Counted from the stretch's first letter, positions 1-8,886 are shown. The stretch is DNA of 64,000 nt from RYN-428 sp035551995 (GCA_035551995.1 DASZME010000086.1:194584-258583), one strand, 5' to 3'. Translations and numbers: made by a program. Notes: generated from the letters alone by a model not told the origin.

Positions 1-271
1 CGCCGAGCAATATCGTATGAATATCCGGACGAAGACGGCTGACGCGCGTGATGGCATTTTGGACCTCGGCGCCCAGGCCGCCGCGGTGGCCTATTTTTTT
101 CAGATGCAGACCCATCAAACGATCCGCCGACCAAATCGTCACGAGCAGCCCAGCGATGAACGCCATCGATATGACGATAAATTTTTTCGCCTGAGCGCGC
201 GGTGACGCGCTATCCGGCGGCGGAGTGCGTTCGCTTTCAAACTCGCACGGAATGATCTCGGTCGCGCTCAT
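1..271 (-). CDS. N-terminus of SGNH-like acyltransferase partner of MBOAT (partial)
   Basis: Only the first 90 codons are inside the window; the gene runs off the left edge. The visible part has a Pro/Ser-rich cytoplasmic N-terminus of about 30 residues, one membrane anchor (about residues 31-49, FIVISMAFIAGLLVTIW) and the start of an exported domain ending RPDIHTILLG. A hydrophobic strand ending in a glycine is how SGNH hydrolase folds lead into the catalytic serine block, but that block itself is cut off. The ATG lies 14 bp after the stop of the MBOAT gene on the same strand, so the two are probably co-transcribed, as in AlgI/AlgJ-type pairs where the SGNH protein completes O-acyl transfer to an exopolysaccharide. 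The start and membrane anchor are seen; the function is inferred from the neighbour. Confidence 0.6.
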   Translation of the reverse strand, partial: MSATEIIPCEFESERTPPPDSASPRAQAKKFIVISMAFIAGLLVTIWSADRLMGLHLKKIGHRGGLGAEVQNAITRVSRLRPDIHTILLG

Positions 272-285
272 TGGCACTCTTGAAC

Positions 286-1746
286 TCAAAACTGAAAATA
301 GATAAATGTTTGGCCGCCCAGCGCCCCGATCCACAGAATCACCACGATCAGAGCGTAATACACCGGCCACCGCAGCCAGATCGGAATCGAATGCGGTGGC
401 GAAACGTCGATGTTTCGGCTCTGAAGCCATTCGGCCACAAACAAAAAAACCGCCAATGCGACGGCCAAGTTGCAATCCGACGGCGAGAACGCGAGGCGCC
501 CGAAGGCGGCGAACGGCAGTTGCGGTCTGGCCCAAAAATCGGGAGCGGGAATTCGGCCGAGCAATGCCCATGCATCGCCGAGCGTGGGCGCCCGAAAGAA
601 AACCCACGCCAGTGAAATCAGATTAAACGTGATGAAGACGCGCCAGGCGGCGTGAAGCCGCGGAAACGTCTCAATTCCCAGGGCGCGGGCCAATCGGTCG
701 CGCGGATTTTTCGACAAGCGCGAGGCGATCAGATACAGGCCGTGCAACGCGCCCCAAACGGCGAAGGTCCAGCTGGCGCCATGCCACATGCCGCTAATGA
801 GGAAAACGACGATGACATTGAAACACCATCGCGGCGCCGTCACCCGGCTTCCACCAAGAGGAATATAGAGATAATCGCGAAACCAGGTTGACAGCGAGAT
901 GTGCCATCGTCGCCAGAATTCGGCGACCGATCGCGAGGCGTACGGCCGATCGAAATTCGTCATCAGCTTGAACCCGAGCACACGCGCCGCGCCGATCGCG
1001 ATATCGGAATATCCGGCGAAATCGCAGTAAATCTGCACCGCGAAAAGCCATGTGGCCAGGATGAGATAAGCTCCGCCGGCGTGGGTGGGATCGGCATAAA
1101 TGCCGTCGACGATTGCCGCGAGTCGATCCGCGATCACCACCTTCTTGCAAAACCCCCACAGCATCTGCCGAAGTCCGTCAAACGCGCGATCGGCGTCAAA
1201 ATCATGCCGCTCGCGAAATTGATGCAACAGTTGTTGCGGCCGCTCGATCGGGCCGGCCACAAGCTGCGGGTAAAACATCACGTACAAGGAATAGATGCCG
1301 AGGTTCCGTTCGGCTTTCTGACGTCCGCGATAAACTTCGATGGTGTAAGCCATCGATTGAAACGTGTGAAACGAAAGTCCGATCGGCAGGAGCATGCCGA
1401 GGTTTCGAATCGGATAGTTCCAATGAATAAAATGAGCGATGCCTCGGAGGTTTTCGTTGACGAAATTAAAATACTTAAAGACCGCGAGCACTCCGATGTT
1501 GGCCGCGAGGCTGAGAACGAGAAATGCGATGCGACCCCGACCGCTTGCCCGTTCGATCAATAAGCCGGCGACGTAGTCGATCAGAATGACGGCAAGTAGG
1601 ACCAGGAGGTATGCCGGGATGAACGCGGCGTAAAAAACGCAACTGCACGCCAGCAGATGGACCCACCGCACCCGGTGCGGCAGGAGAAAATAAATCACCG
1701 TCGTGATCGGGAAGAACAGCAAAAATGAGAGCGAGTTAAAAAGCAT
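286..1746 (-). CDS. MBOAT family O-acyltransferase (AlgI-like)
   Basis: A polytopic membrane protein of about 486 residues. It carries the MBOAT hallmarks: the N-terminus MLFNSLSFLLFFPI, a GPIERP loop, the conserved segment FWRRWHISLSTWFRDYLYIPLGG and the motif MWHGASW, whose histidine is the presumed active-site residue. Family members move acyl (usually acetyl) groups across the membrane onto secreted polysaccharides. The start was placed at MLFNS rather than five codons upstream because homologues begin this way and the second MBOAT in this window starts with a near-identical LYNSFEFLF. It ends FIYFQF, the same as the second copy. The next gene downstream, 14 bp away, is a membrane-anchored probable SGNH partner. 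Confidence 0.92.
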   Translation of the reverse strand: MLFNSLSFLLFFPITTVIYFLLPHRVRWVHLLACSCVFYAAFIPAYLLVLLAVILIDYVAGLLIERASGRGRIAFLVLSLAANIGVLAVFKYFNFVNENLRGIAHFIHWNYPIRNLGMLLPIGLSFHTFQSMAYTIEVYRGRQKAERNLGIYSLYVMFYPQLVAGPIERPQQLLHQFRERHDFDADRAFDGLRQMLWGFCKKVVIADRLAAIVDGIYADPTHAGGAYLILATWLFAVQIYCDFAGYSDIAIGAARVLGFKLMTNFDRPYASRSVAEFWRRWHISLSTWFRDYLYIPLGGSRVTAPRWCFNVIVVFLISGMWHGASWTFAVWGALHGLYLIASRLSKNPRDRLARALGIETFPRLHAAWRVFITFNLISLAWVFFRAPTLGDAWALLGRIPAPDFWARPQLPFAAFGRLAFSPSDCNLAVALAVFLFVAEWLQSRNIDVSPPHSIPIWLRWPVYYALIVVILWIGALGGQTFIYFQF

Positions 1747-1829
1747 GCGGACCGGCCGCAAAGATAGACGCCGGCGGGATCAACTGTCAAAACACCCTCG
1801 CCAGGCTTCGCGCGACCTACAATCCCGGC

Positions 1830-2738
1830 ATGATCCCGCAGACATATAAGCTTGGCATCACCGCTTCCGCTCTCGGCGCCGACTTTCGGCAATCGCCTCG
1901 GGTCGCACGAACGCTGGGGTTTGCCGGGCTGCAATATGACGCCTATTCGACGACGTTCAATCTTCCCGATCTTCCCGGCTCGGGGCGGCGCGAATTTCTC
2001 CGGCTGCTTTCGGCGCAGGACCGGCAACTCGTCGGACTCCGCTACGACCTGGGCGCGAAGGGCTTGACGCTCGGCGCCGACGTCGATCGGGCGATCGATC
2101 GGCTGGATAAAGCGTTCGACGCCGCCGCGTCGATGATGGCGCCGCTGGTGTGCGTGGATGTTGGCCCGCTGCCGGCGCCGGCGATCGTCGCCAGGCCGCG
2201 GCCGCGAATCTCGCCGGACCAGGCGGGGTTATTGATCCTGCCGTCGATGTCGAGCGCGCCGCCCGCTCCCGCGGAGCCCGCGCCGCCGCCGCCCGATCCG
2301 GCGTTCGTCGATCAGCTCGACGCGGCATTGGCGGAGATCGGCCAGCGCGCCGATCGATACAGCGTTGTCCTGGCGATTCGCAGCGACCTGGCCTCATTCG
2401 CGGCGATCGAGCGCGCGCTGAAAGCGGCTTCGTGCCCGTGGTTCGGTCTCGATCTCGACCCGGCCAGCGTCTTGCGCGACGAATGGGAGTTGGACGAGGT
2501 CTTCTCGAAATTCGGCGATTGGGTCCGTCACGTTCGCGGTCGCGACGCCACGGCCGGGCCCGATCGCAGAACCCGGCCGGCCGTGGTGGGCGCGGGGAAT
2601 ACGGATTGGGGCGTGTTGCTGGCCGACTTGGAAGCGTGCGGATATCACGGCTGGATCACGCTCGATCCGACGGAACTGACGGATCGAATCGGCGCCGCCG
2701 ACGCGGGAAGAAAAAGGCTGGAGGCGATTGGGGAATAG
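1830..2738 (+). CDS. sugar phosphate isomerase/epimerase-like TIM-barrel protein
   Basis: A protein of 302 residues resembling the xylose isomerase-like TIM-barrel (AP endonuclease 2) superfamily. It has the strand-1 start KLGITASALGADFRQSPRVA, the early segment FAGLQYDAY, a central FGLDLDPASVL strand and a late GVLLADLEACGYHGWITLDP strand. These are the usual positions of substrate- and metal-binding acids. A Pro/Ala-rich insertion near residues 125-155 (PAPAEPAPPPPDP) is not typical. No strong ribosome-binding site precedes the ATG, so the exact start is moderately secure. It is divergent from the MBOAT gene, with 83 bp between the starts. Substrate cannot be told from sequence. Confidence 0.75.
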   Translation: MIPQTYKLGITASALGADFRQSPRVARTLGFAGLQYDAYSTTFNLPDLPGSGRREFLRLLSAQDRQLVGLRYDLGAKGLTLGADVDRAIDRLDKAFDAAASMMAPLVCVDVGPLPAPAIVARPRPRISPDQAGLLILPSMSSAPPAPAEPAPPPPDPAFVDQLDAALAEIGQRADRYSVVLAIRSDLASFAAIERALKAASCPWFGLDLDPASVLRDEWELDEVFSKFGDWVRHVRGRDATAGPDRRTRPAVVGAGNTDWGVLLADLEACGYHGWITLDPTELTDRIGAADAGRKRLEAIGE

Positions 2739-2750
2739 TCGCGAAATCCT

Positions 2751-3039
2751 TTAGGCGAATGTCAGAAAATCGGGCGGCGCATAGATTCGCCTGCGGCGCA
2801 ATGGAAGTGGTGACTGTTCCTCGCACAGCTTGTGCAGTCGCGTCATCGTGCGGGCTTCGCGTAGGAGAAATAGCGGTTCCGGCGCCGCCAGTATTTCGCG
2901 CGTCCAAGCCGGCGCGTCCTGGTGTGCGCTCGGCGAACATTTCGACAAGGGCAGCCGCCACCGCAAGCATCGACGGGTCTTGCGAAGTCGGCGCAGGCAC
3001 AATGCCAAATCGCGGATGCTGAGCCAGCCAATCCTGCAT
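2751..3039 (-). pseudogene. frameshifted small gene formerly paired with a nucleotidyltransferase
   Basis: Two reading frames together make one recognisable protein. The first frame reads MQDWLAQHPRFGIVP and continues to LVEMFAER. After an apparent one-base loss near 2930 the next frame continues QDAPAWTREILAAPEPLFLL and ends PLRRRRIYAPPDFLTFA. The continuous sense across the break (AERT then HQDAPAW) and the complete C-terminus argue for a recent frameshift rather than chance. Similar short proteins ending in a PLRRR-APPDFL motif are, from memory, encoded beside DUF6036/AbiEii-like nucleotidyltransferases. The segment lies directly after such a fragment on the same strand. Function of the intact form is unknown to me. 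Confidence 0.55.
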
Positions 3040-3048
3040 GAGAACTCG

Positions 3049-3264
3049 TCAGCAACCTCCGCCGCCCAGCTGCGCACTAAGGCCGAGTTCGTGGGCGCCA
3101 GCCATGACGACGTCGAGATCCTTTGTGGAGAGCCTCGCGTCAAAACGGAGCACCATGGCGCCGCCGCCTAACCGCAACAAGTCCGCCCGCTGCCCTGCGG
3201 CGGACGCTAGTTCGCCGAGGCGTTTGAGTGCGCGAAGGGCTTCTTGTTTGGTAATGAGAGCCAT
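3049..3264 (-). pseudogene. truncated nucleotidyltransferase-like (DUF6036/AbiEii type) fragment
   Basis: The 71 codons encode an N-terminal helix (ALRALKRLGELASAAG) followed by LRLGGGAMVLRFDARLSTKDLDVVM. This matches the GG-x-A...R-x-T-x-D-x-D nucleotidyltransferase signature used by AbiEii- and DUF6036-like proteins. Intact relatives are roughly 150-250 residues long; this one stops at a TGA just after the active-site strand. The gene at 39011-39598 in the same window is a full-length relative with the same motif. Together with the frameshifted neighbour this looks like a decaying two-gene cassette. A short intact protein cannot be excluded. Confidence 0.5.
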
Positions 3265-3384
3265 AACATGAACATGCCGCGCCGACGGTAATTCTATTAT
3301 TTCGCCGCCGCCCTCAAACGCATTGTAACCTTATTTGCCTGATGAGCGTAAACAAGAGACAATGGACGCCACACATTTGGTGAG

Positions 3385-4362
3385 GTGCCGGTGACTCGAG
3401 TGACCCTTACATTCTGCTTCGCGCTCCTCGTGTTCGCGCCGCTCTTGCGAGCCGAGCCGCTTGATCGGCGGCAACTACCGGCGGCCACCACATGGTTCAT
3501 TCATGTGGACGTCGAGGCGGCGAGCGCGTCGATGCTGGGCAGGGGGGCACGGGGTTTTCTGCTCTCGCTGCCGGAGGCGCGCAAGGCGATCGAAAAGGCG
3601 CGCGAGGCCCTGGGAATCGACATCACGAGCGACATTCGCGGCATCACGCTCTATGGCGTCAGCTATGCGCCGGACCGGGGCGTCCTGATCGTTCGCGGAA
3701 AAGTGGATCGATCCCGGCTGGAAACGATGCTACAAAAAATGGCCGGTTATCGGACGGAAACGGTCGATGGCCGATCGCTTTATTTTTGGACCGAGCGAGA
3801 CCAGCCGCGACGTGTCAACGCCGAACCTTCCAGCCGAACGCAGGCCGGGGCGTTTTCCGGAGACGACGGCGTCGTAGTGGCCAATGACGCGCAGGCGGTG
3901 GTCGCCGCGCTTGACGTTCTGGACGGGAAGGCCGCTTCATTGCCGGCCGACTCGCCGTTGGTCGTGAGCAGTCCGAGCGGCACGGTCATCTGCTCGGCCG
4001 CGGTGGGGATCGCGCAGGCGAAGACGCTGCCGATTCAATCGCCGATCCTTCGCCAGTGCGAGTCGGGATCGCTGGCCCTGGGCGAACATGACGGCGACGC
4101 GTTTTTCCACGCCCGCGTGTTGACCCAATCCACCCAGACCGCGGCACAAATCCGGGCGTCGGTCGAAGGGTTGCGGGCGATGGTTGAGTTGCAGGCGACG
4201 GAAAACGCCGTCGCCGCCCGGCTATTGCAGCCCTTGAAGGTTACCACCGACGATAAATCGGTTGACGTGGATTGGAATTTCCCGTCGGCCGAGTTGGTAA
4301 AGATGGTGACGACGTGGATCGCCAGTCACGAGGCCCAGGCGCCGCCGGGGGGAAAACAGTGA
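3385..4362 (+). CDS. secreted hypothetical protein, first gene of ECF-sigma cluster
   Basis: A protein of 325 residues with a clear signal peptide (TFCFALLVFAPLLRA, cleavage near residue 23). No catalytic motif was recognised. The mature part begins QLPAATTWFIHVDVEAASAS and has an alternating strand/helix pattern (GVLIVRGKVDRSRLETMLQKM, GDDGVVVANDAQAVVAALDVL). This resembles large planctomycete secreted proteins that begin by describing a dependence on a bulk property, as does the gene at 5613. The start is a GTG at 3385 (another in-frame GTG lies at 3391). Its TGA overlaps the GTG of the sigma factor gene, so translation of the two is coupled. A periplasmic target or input of the sigma system is an inference only. 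Confidence 0.65.
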   Translation: MPVTRVTLTFCFALLVFAPLLRAEPLDRRQLPAATTWFIHVDVEAASASMLGRGARGFLLSLPEARKAIEKAREALGIDITSDIRGITLYGVSYAPDRGVLIVRGKVDRSRLETMLQKMAGYRTETVDGRSLYFWTERDQPRRVNAEPSSRTQAGAFSGDDGVVVANDAQAVVAALDVLDGKAASLPADSPLVVSSPSGTVICSAAVGIAQAKTLPIQSPILRQCESGSLALGEHDGDAFFHARVLTQSTQTAAQIRASVEGLRAMVELQATENAVAARLLQPLKVTTDDKSVDVDWNFPSAELVKMVTTWIASHEAQAPPGGKQ

Positions 4363-4979
4363 ACCTTTCCAGCGATCGAACTTTCGCCGAGTCATCGGCA
4401 AGCGACGAGCAGCTCGCCGGCCAAGCCCGGCAGGGATGCCGGGATAGTTTCGAGGAACTGGCCCGACGGTTTCAGGTTCGGCTCCTGCGTTTTCTCCAAC
4501 GCCGCGTTCGTTCGCAGGCCGACGCGGAAGACCTGCTTCAAGATACGTTTGTCCGGGCGTTCGAGCGGTTGAATCAATATGACCCGGCTCGCCCGTTTTC
4601 GACCTGGCTGTTCACGATCGCGCATCGGATCGCGATGAGCCATCATCGGCGCCAACAGGCGGGCGCGCGGGCGGGACTGGTGGTCGCGGATCAGCTGCGC
4701 GGGGCGGGTCATGCCGAGCCTGATGGCCGGATGGCCGACGAGGAGAGCCGCCAGGCCTTCTGGGAGACCGCCGCGCGGGTTCTTACGGAAGAACAGTTCA
4801 ACGCGACGTGGTTATTTTATGTCGAGCGGATGCCAGCGCCGCAGATCGCCGACGTGCTGGGTCGATCGTGGGTGTCGGTGAAAACGCTTTTGTTTCGGGC
4901 GCGTCGAAGATTGGCGCCGGTCGTGAGGGAATCGGGTGAGGCGGGTCTGATCGGCAAACCCGGGTTGTCTTATGTTTGA
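4359..4979 (+). CDS. ECF RNA polymerase sigma factor
   Basis: A sigma-70 family protein of about 206 residues with only regions 2 and 4. Region 2 spans DSFEELARRFQVRLLRFLQRR through DAEDLLQDTFVRAFERL and PFSTWLFTIAHRIAMSHHRR. Region 4 spans LTEEQFNATWLFYVERM and the helix-turn-helix QIADVLGRSWVSVKTLLFRARRRL. The start is taken as the GTG that overlaps the previous gene's stop by four bases; an upstream in-frame ATG lies deep inside that gene. It overlaps the next gene by eight bases (ATG inside the last codons). The tight overlaps on both sides indicate a single transcript with coupled translation. Confidence 0.93.
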   Translation: MNLSSDRTFAESSASDEQLAGQARQGCRDSFEELARRFQVRLLRFLQRRVRSQADAEDLLQDTFVRAFERLNQYDPARPFSTWLFTIAHRIAMSHHRRQQAGARAGLVVADQLRGAGHAEPDGRMADEESRQAFWETAARVLTEEQFNATWLFYVERMPAPQIADVLGRSWVSVKTLLFRARRRLAPVVRESGEAGLIGKPGLSYV

Positions 4980-5487
4980 GTCAAATTCAAAACCGGGCCG
5001 CGGCGAATCGCGTATCGGCGCCAGGGCGTCGCAGGAGGCCAGCCGCGCTTCGCCCGCTTTTTCGCCGGCGCTGCATGCAAGAATCATGCACGCCGTCGCC
5101 TCGGCCGATCGCGCTCCGGCGATCACTCGCCGATCCGCGCGATCGGCGTGGGTGGGCGCTTCGGTTATTTCGGCGGGGCTGGCCGCGGCGGTTACGGTGA
5201 TGGTGTCTCCGTTGCCGGGGCGGCTGTTGTTGGGGACTTCTTCCACGATACAAAATCCGACGTCGGCGCCCATCGCCGCCGCGGGCCCGATCGGATCGGA
5301 TAAGCCGATACTGGCCATCGACGAAGCGGCTCGCGACATGAATGTGCGCGTGAAGGACGTGCTTCAGACCGCCATGGTCACGCAGCATTGGGCCGGCCTT
5401 GACCATGACGTTTGGCTGGCGACGCAGTATTTCGTCGATCAGGTTCCGCTGCGGTCGGCGTGGGACGGGCGGGACGCCGCGCGATAA
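4972..5487 (+). CDS. single-pass membrane protein, putative anti-sigma factor
   Basis: A protein of 171 residues. It has a hydrophilic N-terminus of about 60 residues, one membrane segment (about residues 62-80, WVGASVISAGLAAAVTVMV) and an extracytoplasmic C-terminus of about 90 residues. No zinc-binding HxxxCxxC anti-sigma motif is present. Size, topology and the eight-base overlap with the sigma gene fit an anti-sigma regulator, but this rests on position. The next gene follows after 125 bp. Confidence 0.6.
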   Translation: MFESNSKPGRGESRIGARASQEASRASPAFSPALHARIMHAVASADRAPAITRRSARSAWVGASVISAGLAAAVTVMVSPLPGRLLLGTSSTIQNPTSAPIAAAGPIGSDKPILAIDEAARDMNVRVKDVLQTAMVTQHWAGLDHDVWLATQYFVDQVPLRSAWDGRDAAR

Positions 5488-5612
5488 ACCCGTCGTTTCA
5501 TAAAATTTGCCGCCGATTCAACGTCGCCTGTCGGCGAATGAGCCGGTATAAGCTGATTTGAAATTAGATAACGTGTGAAAATCATTTGGCGAGTGAAACA
5601 AAAGGAGAAGGT

Positions 5613-7514
5613 ATGCGTGTGTCTCAATCGATTAATGTCCGTCGGGTGACCGCGGCCGCCGCGGTGGCGGTCTCTTTGTTGTGCGGCCGGGCGCGAGCCC
5701 AGGTTCTGGACCAGGTTCCGTCGGACGCCTTCGCTGTGTTCGAGATCAAGAGTCTGGACGGCATGAACACCAAGGTCGCCAAGATGGCCAAGACTTTCGG
5801 GCTGGACGAGATGAATCCCGATTTTAAGGATCCCCTGTCGGCGATGCTCGAGAAGGGGCATATTTCCAAGGGCGTCGACAAATCGGGCGACGCGGCGCTT
5901 TTGCTGTTCATGCCGGAAAAGCACGCGAAGCATGAAAAACATGCCGAGGGCGAGAAGCCCAAGAAGGCGACTCCCGAGCAAGAAGAAGCAAAAGAAGAAA
6001 AAGCCCCCAACGCCGGTGCAGGCGCCCATCATGATGAACCGGTCGCGGTGGCGCTGGTTCCCGTAAGCGACTACGAGGCGTTCGTCGGCAATTTCAAGAA
6101 AGCGGACAAGGCCGAAGCCGGCGGCGATATTACCGCCGTCCAGGACCCCGACCAACGCGGCAAGACGATGTACCTCGCCCATCGCGGGAAATACGCGATC
6201 ATGAGCGACAAGAAAGCGCACATCGAATCAAAACAGATTGGGATGAAGCTCGCCGGCGCCGCGCTGCATGAGATGGAATCGAAGGACGCGGTCTTCTTTT
6301 TCAACATGCCGCTGCTTCGCGAACGGGTCGCTCCCGAAATTAAGGAGCATCGCGCGGAGTGGATCGACGAGATGCACAAGGCCATGGCAAGCGAGGCCCA
6401 GCTCAAGGCATTCGAGCCGGTTTTCGACACCCTCGTCAATGAAGGTCTTGATACCGCAGAGGCGTTTTTGAACGACGCCGACGCCGTCCTCTTCAGCGTA
6501 AATCTGAGCGACGCCGGTTTCGCCAGCGCAGGGCTGGTCGATTTTAAGGCCGGCTCCAAGTACGGGAAAATCGTCGGCCATCTCAAACCCGGTTCGGCTT
6601 CGTTGCTCGCGGGCTTGCCCGACAAAAAGTATTTCGCGTTCGGCGGAATGAGCGTCGAAGGCAAGGCCAGTTCCGAAGTTCTGGACGACACGCTCGACCC
6701 GATCATCAAAAAGCTCAACGACGCCAATAACGACACCGGCAAGAAGATCGCCGCGTTGTTGTCGGACGCCAAAGCCATGATCGCCGCGACCAATCACTAT
6801 GCGGTCGGAGTGGTGATGCCGACCAAAGGTCTGGGACAGGAGAGCCTGTTGCAGGAGATCGCCGTCAACACCGGCGACGCCAAGACGATCAACGACGAAG
6901 AAAAGAAGATCATCGGGGAAACCCGCGATGTAATGTCCCTTCTGCCGCAGAACGGCGCCAAGACCAAGATCACGCTCGGCGCCGACAAGACCGTCGATGG
7001 CGTCACGCTCTCGGCCTATACGACCAAATTCGAGTTCGACGAGAACGATCCGAAGGGAATGCAGGCCCAGCAAATGATGGCCATGATGTACGGTCCCAAT
7101 GGCGTCAGCGGTACCTTCGGCGTCGTGAACGACAAGACGTTTATGATGACCCAGGGCGTCGGCGATGAACTGCTCAAGGAAGCGGTCGCCGCCGCCAAGG
7201 ACGGCAAGGATGTTTTGAGCGACTCGGCGGGCGTTAAGGTGGTCGCGGCCGAACTCCCCAAGCATCCCGTCATCGTCTACTACATCGCCCTGGACAACAT
7301 CGTTACGACCGCCGTGCGATACGCCCAGGGATTCGGCGTTCCAATCAAGATGAAACTTCCGGCGGCCCTCGCTCCGGTCGGCGTTTCGGTGAGCGCGGAA
7401 GAAAGCACGCTCCGCATGGACAGCTTCCTCCCGACGCAGACGGTTCAGAGTCTGATCGCAGCCAGCATCCAGGCATATACGCAAATGCAGGGTGGGCCGG
7501 GCGGCGGTCTTTAG
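5613..7514 (+). CDS. large secreted hypothetical protein
   Basis: A protein of 633 residues. The ATG at 5613 was chosen because AAAGGAGAAGG stands just upstream; an in-frame TTG 27 bases earlier has no ribosome-binding site. A signal peptide (AAAVAVSLLCGRARA) is followed by QVLDQVPSDAFAVFEIKSLD. A highly charged Lys/Glu/His linker near residues 98-130 (KHEKHAEGEKPKKATPEQEE) separates a short first part from the main domain. No enzyme motif was recognised. The opening resembles that of the secreted protein at 3385, suggesting a related family flanking the sigma/anti-sigma pair. A strong hairpin terminator follows. Function unknown. Confidence 0.75.
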   Translation: MRVSQSINVRRVTAAAAVAVSLLCGRARAQVLDQVPSDAFAVFEIKSLDGMNTKVAKMAKTFGLDEMNPDFKDPLSAMLEKGHISKGVDKSGDAALLLFMPEKHAKHEKHAEGEKPKKATPEQEEAKEEKAPNAGAGAHHDEPVAVALVPVSDYEAFVGNFKKADKAEAGGDITAVQDPDQRGKTMYLAHRGKYAIMSDKKAHIESKQIGMKLAGAALHEMESKDAVFFFNMPLLRERVAPEIKEHRAEWIDEMHKAMASEAQLKAFEPVFDTLVNEGLDTAEAFLNDADAVLFSVNLSDAGFASAGLVDFKAGSKYGKIVGHLKPGSASLLAGLPDKKYFAFGGMSVEGKASSEVLDDTLDPIIKKLNDANNDTGKKIAALLSDAKAMIAATNHYAVGVVMPTKGLGQESLLQEIAVNTGDAKTINDEEKKIIGETRDVMSLLPQNGAKTKITLGADKTVDGVTLSAYTTKFEFDENDPKGMQAQQMMAMMYGPNGVSGTFGVVNDKTFMMTQGVGDELLKEAVAAAKDGKDVLSDSAGVKVVAAELPKHPVIVYYIALDNIVTTAVRYAQGFGVPIKMKLPAALAPVGVSVSAEESTLRMDSFLPTQTVQSLIAASIQAYTQMQGGPGGGL

Positions 7515-7548
7515 GCGAATTGCCGCTGACCATCGTCGGCACTGACAC

Positions 7549-7602
7549 AAGTGGCGCCGCTTGCGGGACATTCGGTCCTGCAAGCGAGCGCCACTTTTGC
7601 TT
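7549..7602 (+). terminator. long GC-rich stem-loop terminator
   Basis: AAGTGGCG (7549-7556) pairs with CGCCACTT (7589-7596). Inside it CGCTTGCGGGAC (7558-7569) pairs with GTCCTGCAAGCG (7575-7586) with one mismatch, leaving loop ATTCG. A T-rich TTTTGCTT tail follows. It lies 34 bp after the stop of the secreted protein at 5613 and before the esterase start. Confidence 0.8.
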
Positions 7603-7673
7603 GAAGTCGGCGCGAAGACGTGGTATCGAAGCGGCCCTGAACGGGGGAAGCGGGTCTTTCGACGGAGCAATCA

Positions 7674-8690
7674 ATGCGACTTTTATCTCCAGCGCTGGTG
7701 CTTTCCTTATTGTTGTCCACGCTAGGTCTGGCGCCGACGCAGGCCGCGCAGGGCCAGCAGCCGCAGACGCAGAAGGCGCCGGCGTCTCTTCCAAAGGGCA
7801 TAAAGGCCGAGCGGGATATCCAATATGTGCCCGGCGGCGATCCGTCGCAAACGCTCGATCTTTATCTCCCCGAGGCGCCGTCGGAGAAGCCGCTGCCGAT
7901 CGTCGTCTACATCCACGGCGGCGGATGGTGGGGCGGCAGCAAGGCCGGTTGCCCGGCGATTTCGTATGTGCCGCACGGATATGCCGCCGCCGGCGTCGAA
8001 TACCGCTTTAGCAAAAAGGCGGTTTTTCCCGCCCAGATCCAGGATTGTCAGGCGGCCATCCGCTGGATCCGCGCCAACAGCAAAAAATATAACATCGACC
8101 CCGACCACATCGGCGTTTGGGGCGGATCGGCCGGCGGGCACCTCGTCGCGCTTCTCGGTACGGCCGGCGGAAAGAAGGCGTTTTCCCCGATCGGCGGAAA
8201 CGACGACCAATCCGATCGCGTTCAGGCCGTCTGCGACGAATATGGCCCGGCCGATTTCACCACCGTCATGGCCCAGGCCGCCGAAGACAAAACCAAAAAT
8301 ATCTTCAAGTTCAACACCGCCGGCGATCCCTACTCGAACCTGATCGGCGTCAGCCTCGTCGACAACAAGGAAAAAACCGACGCGGTCAGCCCCGTGCATT
8401 ATGTCAGCAAGGACAACCCGCCGATCCTGATTCTTCATGGAACGCACGACGCGCTGGTTCCTTTTGCCCAGAGCGTGGAATTCGCCGACGCGTTAAAAAA
8501 AGCCGGGGTTGAAGTGCTGTTGCAGCCGATCCCCGGCGCCGGTCACGGCGGACCGGCGTTCGGGCTTCCGGCGGTCAGGACGTTAACCCGCAACTTCTTC
8601 GACAAGAATCTCAAGGGCATGGACGAGAAAGTGGAACTCCTGCCCGAATCCGCCGTCACCCTGCCGCCCAAAGCCGCGCCGGGAAAATAG
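7674..8690 (+). CDS. secreted alpha/beta-hydrolase (BD-FAE/HSL-like esterase)
   Basis: A protein of 338 residues with a signal peptide (residues 1-25, cleavage after TQA). It shows the full alpha/beta-hydrolase set: the oxyanion-hole HGGG at 81-84 (YIHGGGWWGG), the nucleophile serine in GGSAGG (S152), the acid in HGTHDALVP and the histidine in GAGHGG near residue 285. The HGGG plus GxSAGG combination is typical of hormone-sensitive-lipase and BD-FAE-type carboxylesterases, many of which remove acyl groups from sugars. The ATG has GGAG eight bases upstream. Substrate is not determined; nearby acyltransferases make a deacylating role plausible but unproven. Confidence 0.85.
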   Translation: MRLLSPALVLSLLLSTLGLAPTQAAQGQQPQTQKAPASLPKGIKAERDIQYVPGGDPSQTLDLYLPEAPSEKPLPIVVYIHGGGWWGGSKAGCPAISYVPHGYAAAGVEYRFSKKAVFPAQIQDCQAAIRWIRANSKKYNIDPDHIGVWGGSAGGHLVALLGTAGGKKAFSPIGGNDDQSDRVQAVCDEYGPADFTTVMAQAAEDKTKNIFKFNTAGDPYSNLIGVSLVDNKEKTDAVSPVHYVSKDNPPILILHGTHDALVPFAQSVEFADALKKAGVEVLLQPIPGAGHGGPAFGLPAVRTLTRNFFDKNLKGMDEKVELLPESAVTLPPKAAPGK

Positions 8691-8886
8691 TTCGTCGCGC
8701 GGAGGCGACCGGCAAGTCGCCCTCCGGCGCCGAGTCGAACCTTCGATGAGCCACGCCGTCGGCTCCCTCCGCTTGCGGGCGGGGGGAGCCGGCGTTGTAA
8801 ATCACATTGACGCATGCCGCCGCCAGACGCCGCGGATCGCCGTTTCATTTGACAACGGTTTGCGTATCTCAACAATTCCCGGCGTA

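Noticed and set aside
2150..3022. Plus-strand open frame of 290 codons
   Set aside because: Overlaps the TIM-barrel gene in another frame and the pseudogene pair on the other strand; extremely Arg-rich.
6228..7670. Minus-strand open frame of 480 codons
   Set aside because: It lies antisense to the secreted protein at 5613, has no ribosome-binding site and is rich in Arg, Gly, His and Asp in the manner of GC-rich shadow frames.
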